Below are positions 17,743 through 27,214 of a DNA stretch of 64,000 nt, one piece after another. Made by a program: the position numbers and the translations under genes. The stretch covers positions 101,927-165,926 of the forward strand of contig JAFLJS010000051.1 of assembly GCA_022712895.1 (NCBI GenBank). The letters run 5' to 3'. The notes under the pieces were generated by a model. It worked only from the letters and a program-made list of their open reading frames with translations. It was not told where the DNA came from and did not search any database. Origin of the DNA: Desulfocapsa sp. Lineage in GTDB: Bacteria > Desulfobacterota > Desulfobulbia > Desulfobulbales > Desulfocapsaceae. How positions within the stretch are numbered: the first letter of the stretch is position 1; each line of letters begins with the position of its first letter.

Positions 17743-18873
17743 ATGAAACTCGCTGTCCTTAAAGAGACCGAAGAGGGCGAAAACAGGGTTGCTATCATCC
17801 CAGATTCTATCAAACGGCTGAGTAAAAAAGGCTTTGATGTATTGATAGAAGCAGGTGCTGGATTGGCCTCTGGACATAGTGATCAGGATTACACGGATAA
17901 AGGTGCCACCATCTTTGCTACAGCTGCTGAGCTCATTGCTCAAAGTGACTGTATCATAAAGGTACGGCCACCATCCATGGAAGAAGCCGACGCCTTAAAG
18001 GACGGTTCTTTTTATATTTCCATCATTCAGTCCACGTTACGCCACGATCTTGTCAAAAAACTGCAGGAGAAAAAAATCACGGCCTTTGGTCTTGATATCA
18101 TTCCTCGTACAACTCTTGCCCAGTCCATGGATGTCCTTTCCTCCATGAGTACCATTTCAGGATACAAATCGGTATTGCTGGCTGCTGACAATATCAACAG
18201 GTTCTTCCCCATGCTTATGACTGCTGCGGGCACTGTTGCCCCGGCAAAGGTTCTGGTACTAGGAGCCGGCGTTGCAGGCCTTATGGCCTGTGCCACTGCT
18301 AAACGGCTGGGTGGAATTGTTGAAGCCTTCGACGTTCGCCCTGAAGTGCGTGATCAAGTGGCATCGGTTGGTGCCAAATTTGTTGAAGTTCCCGTTGAAG
18401 AAGACGGGTCCGGCGGCGGAGGATATGCTAAAGAGATGTCCGATGAGTACAAGAAAAAGCAGGCCGAGCTTATCTCCAAACATATTGCAAAATCAGACGT
18501 TGTTATCCCAACAGCTCTGATCCCCGGAAGAAAAGCTCCAATCCTTATCAGTGAAGAGCAGGTTAAATCCATGAAACCAGGATCAATAATTGTTGACCTT
18601 GCTGCTGAAATGGGCGGCAACTGTGCTCTCACAACAGTTGGTGAAACCACTGTTGAACATGGTGTAACCATCGTTGGCCACGCCAATCTACCTTCCACCA
18701 TGTCGTATCATGCATCGCAAATGTTTTCCAAAAACGTAGAGAAATTCCTCTTCCACCTTTCTGACGAGAATGGTTTCAAAATGGATATGGAAGATGAAAT
18801 CACCAGCGGTTCACTGGTCACCAAAGATGGCGAGGTCATTCATGAACTGACCAAGTCACTCATGGCCGCTTAA
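17743..18873 (+). CDS. pntAA: Proton-translocating transhydrogenase, NAD-binding alpha-1 subunit
   Basis: 376 residues: domain I of the H+-translocating NAD(P) transhydrogenase, which binds NAD(H). It begins 'MKLAVLKETEEGENRVAI' (AlaDH/PNT N-terminal domain) and carries the Rossmann motif 'VLVLGAGVAGLMACATAKRLG', then 'VIVDLAAEMGGNCALT' in essence and 'NLPSTMSYHASQMFSKN'. The separate alpha-1, alpha-2 and beta genes follow the Rhodospirillum-type split rather than the fused E. coli PntA. Start ATG has 'AAGGGGACCCC' upstream, containing a purine-rich ribosome-binding site. Ten bases separate it from pntAB. Confidence 0.95.
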   Translation: MKLAVLKETEEGENRVAIIPDSIKRLSKKGFDVLIEAGAGLASGHSDQDYTDKGATIFATAAELIAQSDCIIKVRPPSMEEADALKDGSFYISIIQSTLRHDLVKKLQEKKITAFGLDIIPRTTLAQSMDVLSSMSTISGYKSVLLAADNINRFFPMLMTAAGTVAPAKVLVLGAGVAGLMACATAKRLGGIVEAFDVRPEVRDQVASVGAKFVEVPVEEDGSGGGGYAKEMSDEYKKKQAELISKHIAKSDVVIPTALIPGRKAPILISEEQVKSMKPGSIIVDLAAEMGGNCALTTVGETTVEHGVTIVGHANLPSTMSYHASQMFSKNVEKFLFHLSDENGFKMDMEDEITSGSLVTKDGEVIHELTKSLMAA

Positions 18874-18883
18874 GGAGAAAAAA

Positions 18884-19189
18884 ATGGATACAGGAACAAT
18901 CATCATTGGTTTGACCATTTTTGTACTGGCCTGCTTTGCAGGGGCCGAGCTTATTTCAAAAGTGCCACAAACCTTACACACCCCGCTTATGTCCGCATCG
19001 AATGCCATTTCAGGTGTTGCTATCCTTGGTGCATTACTAGCCACTGGACGCCCAGAAGGAATTGATGCCGAATCCATACTTGGATTTTTTGCGGTTATAT
19101 TTGCCACTGTCAACGTGGTGGGTGGATACATGGTAACGGACAGAATGCTTCAGATGTTCAAGAAAAAGAAGCGGAAGAAAAAAGAATAG
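18884..19189 (+). CDS. pntAB: Transhydrogenase alpha-2 membrane subunit
   Basis: 101 residues with three hydrophobic helices (about 4-22, 38-58 and 63-87) including 'HTPLMSASNAISGVAILGAL', typical of the short alpha-2 subunit that forms part of the proton channel (domain II). The C-terminus is very basic ('FKKKKRKKKE'). AAGGAG lies 8 bases before the ATG. Between pntAA and pntB. Confidence 0.95.
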   Translation: MDTGTIIIGLTIFVLACFAGAELISKVPQTLHTPLMSASNAISGVAILGALLATGRPEGIDAESILGFFAVIFATVNVVGGYMVTDRMLQMFKKKKRKKKE

Positions 19190-19209
19190 TACAACCAGAG
19201 AGTTAAGTT

Positions 19210-20592
19210 ATGTCTACTGTTAATATTATCGATTTCATATATCTGATATCAGCTGTACTATTCATGCTCGGTATCAAAAATCTGAGTTCTCCTGCCACGG
19301 CAAAATTCGGAAACAAACTGTCCATGGCTGGAATGCTTGTGGCTATCGCTGCCACACTCGCCTCTCCGGATATGTTCGGCTACACCATGATCATCATCGC
19401 CATGGCAATTGGTGCTGCCATTGGCGGTACCGCAGCGGTTAAGGTTGAGATGACTTCAATGCCCGAGATGATCGCACTCTTTAACGGTTGTGGTGGTGCA
19501 GCTTCAGCACTCGTTGCCATGGCAGAATTTAATGGCCACACCGGTGCATTTGCAGGATTCACCATGATTACCCTGCTCCTCTCCGTGATTATTGGCGGGC
19601 TGACCTTTACCGGCTCAATCATTGCCTATACTAAACTACAGGGTATTATTTCAACCCGGCCTATCACCTATCCTTTCCAGCAGGTCGTGAACGCTGGCAT
19701 TGTACTCTTAACATTTTTTCTTGCCTATCTGGTATTTCAAAACCCTGCCAACACCTTTGCATTTGTGCTCATTATTGCTCTGGCATTAGTTCTTGGTGTA
19801 TTGGCTGTTATCCCGATTGGTGGCGCAGATATGCCGGTTATTGTTTCACTGCTGAACTCCTACTCAGGGCTTGCAGTTTCCATGACGGGTTTTGCTCTAA
19901 ACAACAACGCACTTATTATCGTTGGCTCTCTTGTTGGTGCCTCCGGCCTCTTCCTTACCAGAATCATGTGCCAGGCGATGAACCGCTCACTGGCTAATGT
20001 CCTGTTTGGTGCATTTGGAGCCATTGACGACTCCGTTGCAGATGCGGGAGAAGGGCCCACAGGTTCCATGAAAGGTTTTGATGTTGAAGATGTTGCCATT
20101 GCCGTTGAAAATGCCGAATCTGTCATTATTGTTCCCGGTTATGGAATGGCTGCCGCACAGGCCCAGCACGTGACTCGTGAACTTGGCGATTACCTTATCG
20201 ACGAAGGCATCAAGGTTCGTTACGCAATCCATTCTGTTGCCGGTCGTATGCCGGGACACATGAATGTTCTCCTTGCTGAAGCGGATGTTTCTTATGATCT
20301 GCTTTTTGCCATGGAAGATATCAACGATGATTTCTCCACAACCGATGTCGTGCTCGTTATTGGTGCCAATGATGTTGTAAACCCTGCTGCGAAAACCAAT
20401 CCAAGCAGTCCCATCTATGGCATGCCGGTACTGGATGTTGAAGATGCACGGACCGTTGTTGTCCTGAAACGTTCCATGAATGTTGGTTTTGCCGGAATTG
20501 AGAATGAGTTGTTCTTTAAAGATAACACCATGATGCTCTTTGGTGATGCAAAAGATTCTATCCAGAAACTGCTTTCAGCAGTAAGAGAATAA
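19210..20592 (+). CDS. pntB: Transhydrogenase beta subunit, NADP-binding
   Basis: 460 residues. About nine membrane helices in the N-terminal 270 residues (domain II), then the cytosolic NADP-binding domain III with 'VIIVPGYGMAAAQAQH', 'YAIHSVAGRMPGHMNVLLAEA', 'VVLVIGANDVVNPAA' and 'VVVLKRSMNVGFAGIENEL'. All of the expected domain III motifs are intact. The three-gene operon uses the proton gradient to make NADPH from NADH. A strong terminator follows 28 bp after the stop. Confidence 0.96.
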   Translation: MSTVNIIDFIYLISAVLFMLGIKNLSSPATAKFGNKLSMAGMLVAIAATLASPDMFGYTMIIIAMAIGAAIGGTAAVKVEMTSMPEMIALFNGCGGAASALVAMAEFNGHTGAFAGFTMITLLLSVIIGGLTFTGSIIAYTKLQGIISTRPITYPFQQVVNAGIVLLTFFLAYLVFQNPANTFAFVLIIALALVLGVLAVIPIGGADMPVIVSLLNSYSGLAVSMTGFALNNNALIIVGSLVGASGLFLTRIMCQAMNRSLANVLFGAFGAIDDSVADAGEGPTGSMKGFDVEDVAIAVENAESVIIVPGYGMAAAQAQHVTRELGDYLIDEGIKVRYAIHSVAGRMPGHMNVLLAEADVSYDLLFAMEDINDDFSTTDVVLVIGANDVVNPAAKTNPSSPIYGMPVLDVEDARTVVVLKRSMNVGFAGIENELFFKDNTMMLFGDAKDSIQKLLSAVRE

Positions 20593-20620
20593 CAACACTT
20601 CGCTGGTAAATCTTTTATAA

Positions 20621-20652
20621 GGGCGAATTGAGATGATCTCAATTCGCCTTTC
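20621..20652 (+). terminator. Terminator of the pnt operon
   Basis: GGCGAATTGAGA and its exact complement TCTCAATTCGCC form a 12-bp stem with a very short loop, followed by TTTCTT. It is directly followed by repeat copy B. Confidence 0.85.
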
Positions 20653-20654
20653 TT

Positions 20655-20782
20655 GATGGCGTCGTGAAAACTCTTCATCTTCTTCGTCACTGCTAATTTG
20701 TTGTTGTTGTTACAACGTACAACGTACGTCACACTCCATCAGATTAGCATTCCTCGAATATGAAGTTTTTCACTTAGCCATC
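20655..20782. repeat. Dispersed terminal-inverted-repeat element, copy B
   Basis: 128 bp, from GATGGCGTCGTGAAAACTC to the inverted arm ending TTAGCCATC. The inner arms carry CTTCATCTTCTTCG and CGAATATGAAG, and the centre has AACGTACGTCAC. It separates the pnt terminator from tilS. Confidence 0.85.
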
Positions 20783-20841
20783 TAAATTTTCCAGGCTTTT
20801 CTTTTTTGGTTTTGCTCATTTTGGCAAAAGGTTTAAAACTG

Positions 20842-22233
20842 TTGAAAAATCGTATCCTTCGCTTTCTACAGACAAATCATATTTTTGAAACAAATAGGCA
20901 AGCCATCGTAATTGCAGTTTCCGGTGGCTCTGACTCTGTTGCACTGCTCCACATTCTTTCCGTCCTCTATCCCGAAAATCAACGTATTGCTGTTTATATC
21001 GATCATGGCCTGCGTCCCCATGAAACACCAGCTGAAAAAGTACTGGTTGAAGCACTTGCCGTTTCATGTTCTGCCACTTTTATCTCTTTAGCGGTCGATG
21101 TGGCAAGTGAACAAAAAGAAAAAAAAGGTTCCCTTGAAGAAACGGCGCGTCATTTACGCTACAAGGCCCTTGAGAGGGTTCGCAAACAGTACAAGGGCCG
21201 ATACATTGCTGTGGGACATACCAGCGACGATCAGGCAGAAGAGGTGCTGTTGCGTTTAATCCGAGGCAGCGGATCTGCAGGTCTCAGCGGCATGGCAATA
21301 GAGAATGGTTTTATCATTCGTCCCCTGTTACATGAATCTAAAAAAACGCTTCGCAACTACCTCAAAGAACAGAACATTACTTACTGCGAAGACAGCAGCA
21401 ACAAGGATCTTCGTTTTCTGCGCAACAAAATCCGCCACAACCTGTTGCCAGACCTTGAGCAGGACTACAATAAATCGATACGGAAAACTCTCATTCAAAC
21501 TGCTGCTATTTTAGACGAAGAAAACAAACTACTGGACACCTTGACGGCCAAGGTCTTTCTTAAATTGTGCATTGTTGACCAGGAACAATTAACACTGGAC
21601 TATGCTGGGATTGTAAAAGAACACATTGCCATTCAAAGACGTATATTTGAAAAAATATGCTGGCAGATGTCAGCAAAACCATCCTTTAAACAAATTGCAA
21701 GCTTATGTGATCTCAGCCTTTCACAAAACGGGACTGAAATACATCTGGCACATGGATTACGAGCAATTAAACAACAGGAGAATATTCTCTTCTACTATCC
21801 TGTAAAAAAAGCTGGCTATCGTGGCTCTGCAATTCTCCATAAGAACTTTGCAACAATCACTATTCAAAGCCCCGGAACCACCTGTGTCCCTGAGCTGGGC
21901 TACAAATTAACGATCCGTCAAAATGACTTCTGCGAAGAACTGCTTTCTCAAGCAAATACCCTAATTGTGGATAACTCGCGGATATCCTTTCCACTCACCC
22001 TACGTCACCATTATGATGGTGAGACATTCCACCCTTTAGGCAGCCCTGGATCAAAAAAAATCTCCCGCTTTTTGACAGATCAGAAAATCCCTGCCACAAA
22101 AAAAACAAATTTCCCCATCCTACTGGCTGATAGATCTATCCTGGCTGTTGTGGGAATAAGAATCGACAACAGATACCGCACCCAATATAACACTTCAACA
22201 TGCCTGCAACTTCAATGGACAAAAGCTGAGTAA
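20842..22233 (+). CDS. tilS: tRNA(Ile)-lysidine synthetase
   Basis: Converts the wobble C34 of tRNA-Ile(CAU) to lysidine, allowing AUA decoding. PP-loop ATPase motif 'IAVSGGSDSVALLHIL' near the N-terminus, then 'VYIDHGLRP', 'GHTSDDQAEEVLLRLIRGSG' with 'GLSGM', and 'IRPLLHESKKTLRNYL' with 'EDSSNKDLRFLRNKIRH'. A C-terminal substrate-binding domain ends 'GIRIDNRYR'. The track start (TTG at 20806) lies close to repeat copy B; the in-frame TTG at 20842, giving 'MKNRILRFLQTNHIF', fits the family better. Neither has a strong ribosome-binding site. Confidence 0.92.
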   Translation: MKNRILRFLQTNHIFETNRQAIVIAVSGGSDSVALLHILSVLYPENQRIAVYIDHGLRPHETPAEKVLVEALAVSCSATFISLAVDVASEQKEKKGSLEETARHLRYKALERVRKQYKGRYIAVGHTSDDQAEEVLLRLIRGSGSAGLSGMAIENGFIIRPLLHESKKTLRNYLKEQNITYCEDSSNKDLRFLRNKIRHNLLPDLEQDYNKSIRKTLIQTAAILDEENKLLDTLTAKVFLKLCIVDQEQLTLDYAGIVKEHIAIQRRIFEKICWQMSAKPSFKQIASLCDLSLSQNGTEIHLAHGLRAIKQQENILFYYPVKKAGYRGSAILHKNFATITIQSPGTTCVPELGYKLTIRQNDFCEELLSQANTLIVDNSRISFPLTLRHHYDGETFHPLGSPGSKKISRFLTDQKIPATKKTNFPILLADRSILAVVGIRIDNRYRTQYNTSTCLQLQWTKAE

Positions 22234-22441
22234 TCGAATTTACTGTAGAAAAGCATCTAAACTATTGATTTGTCCCTTTCAGCCAATGATGGTAGTAGCA
22301 ACAATGAGGGACGAAAGACTACTACTCTTTTCAGTATCTCCTTGAAGGGTAAAAGTAGCGTAACCAAATTCTTCCCGAAAAAACAAAGGGAATTGTTAAG
22401 GCACTAACAAGCAGCCACAAACCATCAAAAAATAGAGCCAT

Positions 22442-23080
22442 ATGCAAAACGAACTCGCAGCCAGCAAAGACAACAGCCAAAACCTGCAAGAGGTATCCGT
22501 GACACCCCAATCAGATACCTGTCTTATTGCTTGCCCTATCTTCCAAAGAGAACTGGAAAGTGTTCTCCTGGAACTTGGCCTTGCACCCTCCATCAAGTAC
22601 ATGCATTACACCATCCACAACAATCCTTTGGTGATGGAAGAACAGTTAGTCGAAAAAGTTACCGATGCAAAAAAATCCACACAAAACGTGCGTTTTCTTG
22701 TGGGGAAGCACTGTAAAGGCAAGCGTGACATTAATGAGGTGGTTGAGAGCTGTAACGGTAAAATTCCTCAGGCCAGAAATTGCATTGATATGCTGATTGG
22801 CAGTGAACTCACCAAAGAGCTACAGAAAAACAGAACTTCTCTGATGACTCCGGCCTGGATTCGTATGATTAATCAGTCCATTGCTGATGGCCAGTGGTCG
22901 GTGACTGATGCCCGGGTCAACCTGGGATGGTACAATAAGATTTTGATTCTTGATACCGGAGTGGAACCATTAGATGATGAACAGATTATGGAGTTTTACG
23001 ATCTGACTCAGGTAGAGATAGATATCCTGCCAGTGAACCTGAAACACTTCAAGGCATTACTACAGGAGTTGTTGCAGTAA
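22442..23080 (+). CDS. DUF1638-type protein
   Basis: 212 residues, soluble. The pattern 'LIACPIFQRELESVLLELG' near the N-terminus, 'IPQARNCIDMLIGSELTKEL' in the middle (family usually has R-DC---L-G) and 'LMTPAWIRM' match DUF1638 proteins. Members are often found beside corrinoid-dependent methyltransferases, but no such gene is in this window. Here the expected Asp before Cys is Asn. No biochemical function is established for the family. It ends 11 bp from the convergent selB stop. The start ATG is the first in frame. Confidence 0.7.
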   Translation: MQNELAASKDNSQNLQEVSVTPQSDTCLIACPIFQRELESVLLELGLAPSIKYMHYTIHNNPLVMEEQLVEKVTDAKKSTQNVRFLVGKHCKGKRDINEVVESCNGKIPQARNCIDMLIGSELTKELQKNRTSLMTPAWIRMINQSIADGQWSVTDARVNLGWYNKILILDTGVEPLDDEQIMEFYDLTQVEIDILPVNLKHFKALLQELLQ

Positions 23081-23091
23081 GAAACAGGTGC

Positions 23092-25026
23092 TTAGGAGCT
23101 GGACTTTCGTAGAATACGAATATCGCCCACCCGAATTGTCAGCTTAATACGATCAAAGTACTCAAGCAGCGGAATTGAGAACTTACGGGTCAAGCCGGTA
23201 AGGTTCTTAAAACGTGGGGCATCAATCTCCCCTTCTTTCTCGATAAATGCCGTTACATCCTTGAGTAATACCTCAATGGCTGCAGCATCATAATAGAGTG
23301 TCTCACTCACCTTCAATAATTTGTCTTCACGTTGCAGCAGGGCAAATACTTCTTTCACCAGCGTTTCAGGGTAATCACTGAACTCGTCCATGGTTTCACG
23401 AATAGTGGCTGTTTTTAAACCTTTCCCACGGTACCATTTTTCGAGATCCTTTTGCAATTTCCTTTCATCTGCCTGCAGAGCAACCTGATGAGATGCTAGA
23501 CGCACTACAGACTCTTCCTGCACAATCAAATCTTTTTTCTGCAATTCATTCAAACAGAAATGAAACACTTTTCCATCCACATTATGACCAAGACCTGAAC
23601 GGAGTTCTTCTTTGGAAAGCCCGAGCTGCATGGGATTTTTTACATGATATATCTCAAGATTTTTTTGCAGCACCTGCTCGACACCATCGCTCACACTCTT
23701 GGCAAGATAACGCTGTGTTGTGGAATCAACAACCACAATTTTCCTTGAAGAGAGGGGTGCAGAAATCAGTTTTTTCAACTGCTTGGCAAAAACCCCAAGC
23801 CGTACAGCCAACTCATCAAAAGTAAGCCCACTGGTGCCTCGTTCATTCAGAAACAAGAGAATCTTATTCTCAACATTCTCATCATAGAGAATCTGGAAGA
23901 CTGCTCTATTTTTATCCCGGTCCGGCTCGTTCAAACGTTTACGTTTCCGGGGTGGCATATTACCAAGAATTTCACCTCCACCGATGGTCGCAACAGGTGA
24001 GTAGGATCTTACCACATATCTGTCACCGGGCCAGCAACTCACCGGCTCTTCAAGAAGAAGTTGCACACCGGCAGTGTCCCCAGGTTGCAAGACATCACGA
24101 TCAAGCAGAGAAATCCTGCCCATAACCTCAATGGTTCCGAGATGTACCCGAACACGTGTTCTGTGTTTCAGGGGTTTGCTAATGGATGCCAGGTAGAGAA
24201 AATCACAATCAAGCATATACCCAGGAGACAGACAGCCAGGAGTTGCCGCAACCATGCCTCTTGAAACGGCTGCAGTATCAACACCCTGCAAGTTGATAGC
24301 AGTACGGTGTCCGGCTTCTACAGTTTCCACATCTTTGGAATGGACCTGAATACCTCTCACTTTGGCCGTCATATCCGATGGGTAAAAACAGAGTTCATCT
24401 CCAATGTTCAGTCGTCCGGACATTGAGGTTCCGGTGACAACCGCACCAAAACCTTTTATGGCAAAAATCCGATCCACAGGAAGACGAAAAGGTCCGTGCA
24501 CTTCCTTGAACTGCTGCCCAGCAACAAATTCATCAAGCAAAACTTTAATGTCATCGATTCCGTCACCAGTGGTGGAGGAAACGTGCACAAGAGGTGCCTC
24601 TTCTAAAAAACTGCCTTCACAATATTCCCGGACTTCCTCGGTGACCATCTCCAGCCACTCTTCTTCCACCATATCTTTTTTGGTGATAACAATGATTCCC
24701 TGTTTCACACCTAGCAGACGGCAGATCTCAAAATGCTCTTTAGTCTGGGGCATAATGCCTTCATCTGCTGCAATAATGAAAGCAACAAGATCCATACCAG
24801 TGACACCGGCTACCATATTTTTGACAAATTTTTCATGGCCGGGAACGTCTACAATACCAAGACGATGGCCGCAGGGAAGATCGAGATAGGCAAAACCCAG
24901 CTCAATGGTGATACCGCGTTTTTTTTCCTCAGCCAGACGATCGGTTTCAATACCGGTCAACGCCCGGACAAAACTTGTTTTACCATGATCAACATGGCCT
25001 GCTGTACCGAGGACTATTTCACGCAT
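23092..25026 (-). CDS. selB: Selenocysteine-specific elongation factor
   Basis: Delivers Sec-tRNA to UGA codons marked by a SECIS hairpin. 644 residues: EF-Tu-like GTPase domain with '[17 protein letters not shown]' (G1), '[15 protein letters not shown]' (G3) and 'ITKKD' (G4); beta-barrel domains ('[19 protein letters not shown]'); and about 260 C-terminal residues forming winged-helix domains that bind the mRNA hairpin ('[21 protein letters not shown]' region). The length matches SelB. Its presence gives independent reason to read the in-frame TGA at 36224 as selenocysteine. No selA, selD or tRNA-Sec was seen in the window. Repeat copy C occupies the DNA just upstream of the start codon. Confidence 0.96.
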   Translation of the reverse strand: MREIVLGTAGHVDHGKTSFVRALTGIETDRLAEEKKRGITIELGFAYLDLPCGHRLGIVDVPGHEKFVKNMVAGVTGMDLVAFIIAADEGIMPQTKEHFEICRLLGVKQGIIVITKKDMVEEEWLEMVTEEVREYCEGSFLEEAPLVHVSSTTGDGIDDIKVLLDEFVAGQQFKEVHGPFRLPVDRIFAIKGFGAVVTGTSMSGRLNIGDELCFYPSDMTAKVRGIQVHSKDVETVEAGHRTAINLQGVDTAAVSRGMVAATPGCLSPGYMLDCDFLYLASISKPLKHRTRVRVHLGTIEVMGRISLLDRDVLQPGDTAGVQLLLEEPVSCWPGDRYVVRSYSPVATIGGGEILGNMPPRKRKRLNEPDRDKNRAVFQILYDENVENKILLFLNERGTSGLTFDELAVRLGVFAKQLKKLISAPLSSRKIVVVDSTTQRYLAKSVSDGVEQVLQKNLEIYHVKNPMQLGLSKEELRSGLGHNVDGKVFHFCLNELQKKDLIVQEESVVRLASHQVALQADERKLQKDLEKWYRGKGLKTATIRETMDEFSDYPETLVKEVFALLQREDKLLKVSETLYYDAAAIEVLLKDVTAFIEKEGEIDAPRFKNLTGLTRKFSIPLLEYFDRIKLTIRVGDIRILRKSSS

Positions 25027-25030
25027 AGAC

Positions 25031-25096
25031 TATGGCGTCATAAAAACTCTTCATCTTCTTCGTCACTTCGAATATGAAGTTTTTTACTTAGCCATC
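25031..25096. repeat. Dispersed terminal-inverted-repeat element, copy C (short form)
   Basis: Only 66 bp: the two arms (TATGGCGTCATAAAAACTC and the complementary arm ending TTACTTAGCCATC) are almost directly joined, without the central CGTACG part of the longer copies. It begins five bases from the selB start codon, within the likely leader or promoter. Confidence 0.8.
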
Positions 25097-25144
25097 CTAG
25101 TTATAGGTTTTTACGAATTTATCGTATAAAATATTAAAGAAAGG

Positions 25145-25774
25145 TTAACTGAGATATGGATTAGAGCGAGCTTCTTCGGCAAGTGTAGAACGACTGCCGC
25201 CATAACCATGTCCTGGCCATACCGTAGTTTCCCCTGGAAGAATCAAAAGCTGATCCTTGATAGAGGAAATCAATTCATCATATGATCCACCTGGAAAATC
25301 TGTCCTGCCAATACCACCAACAAAAAGGGTATCCCCGGTAATAAGATCAGTGCCGCAATACAAACACATGCCACCGGGAGTATGCCCCGGGGTATGAATT
25401 ACTTTAATTTCTTCTTCGCCAATCTTGATAATATCTCCGTGTTTCACTGTACGGTCAGCAGGTGGGGATGCTTCCAACCCCAGCATGGAAAAGTAATTCT
25501 GCACTTCAGGTTTGGCAAAAAACTCTTCGTCAAGCTCATGGATGATTATATCAGCACCACTGGCTTCTTTAATAATTCTATTGCCACAGACATGATCAGG
25601 ATGTCCGTGGGTTGCGATAATAGCATCAATAGTAAGGCCGGAGTCTTTCACCTCTTTCAGGATTTTATCTTCATCACCACCAGGATCAACAATCGCACAA
25701 CGATTAGTCTTGGAACAGCCGATAATGTAGCAGCAGACACCCATGGAGCCAACTGTAAGTTGTTTCAGAAACAT
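25145..25774 (-). CDS. MBL-fold metallo-hydrolase (glyoxalase II-like)
   Basis: 209 residues with the metallo-beta-lactamase metal motif 'ATHGHPDHVCGN', further ligands in 'HTPGHTPGGMCLY' and 'ITGDTLFVGGIGRTDFPGG', and the final His in 'VWPGHGYGG'. This is the short, YcbL-like branch related to hydroxyacylglutathione hydrolase; substrate could be a thioester or a persulfide. It carries no rhodanese domain, so it is not a fused persulfide dioxygenase. Preceded on the same strand by mrp, with a long palindrome between them. Confidence 0.85.
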   Translation of the reverse strand: MFLKQLTVGSMGVCCYIIGCSKTNRCAIVDPGGDEDKILKEVKDSGLTIDAIIATHGHPDHVCGNRIIKEASGADIIIHELDEEFFAKPEVQNYFSMLGLEASPPADRTVKHGDIIKIGEEEIKVIHTPGHTPGGMCLYCGTDLITGDTLFVGGIGRTDFPGGSYDELISSIKDQLLILPGETTVWPGHGYGGSRSTLAEEARSNPYLS

Positions 25775-25858
25775 GATAAGAAATCCCTAAGCAAAAGAGC
25801 AGAAAAAATAATCAAATAACCAAGAACTGTAAAAGTTTACCAGATAAGCGTAGACTTC

Positions 25859-25940
25859 GTGCCCCATATCTGGGCAGGCGTATCATCCCTGCTATACAGT
25901 ACCGTATGCAGGGCGATGCGACCGTTCAGAGATGGGGTGC
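25859..25940. repeat. 82-bp imperfect palindrome between mrp and the MBL gene
   Basis: Left arm 'GTGCCCCATATCTG' ... 'ATCCCTGC' pairs with the right arm 'GCAGGGCGAT' ... 'CAGAGATGGGGTGC' over about 33 positions, with a loop around CAGTACCGTA. No T-run follows on either strand. The sequence differs from the copy A-E family and from the 47-kb palindromes. Confidence 0.75.
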
Positions 25941-25961
25941 TGGTGATTTTTCACCTCGCTC

Positions 25962-26918
25962 CTAGCAATCGCATTTATCAGGGTCACATCCGCCACCACC
26001 ACAGCCGCAATCACTCGACTCTGAATCAGCAGAAGCCATTTGAATCGGAGCAGGAGCCATAACTGGAGGCAAACGAAGCTCAACAGAATCAATCACCTTG
26101 GCAAATGCTTCGATTGCAGGACTCTTGGCACCCGATGAAAGATATGGAACACCGTCATCACCGGCAATCACAATCTTAGGATCCATGGGAATAGCACCAA
26201 GGAACGGAAGATCAAATTCACGGGAAAGCTCCTCGCCACCACCAGTTTTGAAGATATCAACTGTGGTATTACATTCAGGACAGACAAAACCTGACATGTT
26301 TTCTACGATTCCGATGACTTCCATCTCAACAGTACGACAGAAATTCAAAGATTTACGAACATCAGCAAGAGCAACCTTCTGCGGTGTGGTCACCACAAGC
26401 GCTCTCACATTAGGAATGGTCTGGGCAATAGACAAAGGTTCGTCACCGGTACCTGGAGGAGCATCTATAACCAGATAATCAAGTTCGCCCCAATCCATGT
26501 CCGCAACAAACTGACGAATAGCCTGAATTTTCAAAGGCCCGCGCCAGATAATAGCTTCATCGCGATCCTTCATCATATACTCGAGAGATACAACCTTCAG
26601 GTTATCATTGTATTGAAGAGGTGCAACCAGATCGTTTGGATTTTTGGGTGGCTCCAAAGTTCCGGTAAGATTAAGCATACGGATAACGTCAGGACCATGA
26701 AGATCCACATCCATCAGGCCGACCATATGCCCTTTAGCAGCCAATCCCAGTGCGAGGTTTACAGACACAGTTGATTTTCCAACTCCGCCTTTACCACTCA
26801 TTACCAGAATTTTATTTTTGATTTTCCCAAGGGAGCGGGTGATAGCATTATCCTGCTGTGCCATTTGTGCTTGCTGATCTTCCTGGCTTCCACAGGAACC
26901 ACTTGAACATGAACTCAT
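25962..26918 (-). CDS. mrp: Mrp/NBP35-family P-loop ATPase (Fe-S carrier)
   Basis: 318 residues. Deviant Walker A 'VMSGKGGVGKSTVSVNLA', 'DVDLHGPDV', 'DAPPGTGDEPLS' and the Mrp metal-binding pair in 'FVCPECNTTVDIF'. The N-terminus has two cysteine clusters ('CSSGSCGSQ') in NBP35 style, and the C-terminus ends in a Cys-rich tail 'CGCGGGGCDPDKCDC', an extra potential metal site. These proteins bind and transfer [4Fe-4S] clusters. The HesB/IscA-like selenoprotein at 36119 is another likely Fe-S biogenesis factor in the same region. Confidence 0.9.
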   Translation of the reverse strand: MSSCSSGSCGSQEDQQAQMAQQDNAITRSLGKIKNKILVMSGKGGVGKSTVSVNLALGLAAKGHMVGLMDVDLHGPDVIRMLNLTGTLEPPKNPNDLVAPLQYNDNLKVVSLEYMMKDRDEAIIWRGPLKIQAIRQFVADMDWGELDYLVIDAPPGTGDEPLSIAQTIPNVRALVVTTPQKVALADVRKSLNFCRTVEMEVIGIVENMSGFVCPECNTTVDIFKTGGGEELSREFDLPFLGAIPMDPKIVIAGDDGVPYLSSGAKSPAIEAFAKVIDSVELRLPPVMAPAPIQMASADSESSDCGCGGGGCDPDKCDC

Positions 26919-27214
26919 AACATCCTCCTAAAAACAGTATCTATAATTAAAAAGCTAATAAACATTTTCAAATGAGCTGCGTCAGCTAATCAATCTGCTC
27001 CTTAAGCAGCTCGCAACCTTGCCATACATTAATGCTGTTCTACAGAAAAGCAAATATTTTCCTGGCCTCCGGGACAACTTCATTTTTGCTCTCTGCAAAT
27101 GATAAAAAAGGCATTCGTTTTTATTGCTTTCTTATTGATCTAGGCGTAATATACATGGTTTTTGTGACGCGAGTATTTCAATGCATATAAACTTATCAGA
27201 TCAAGGATTTCTGT

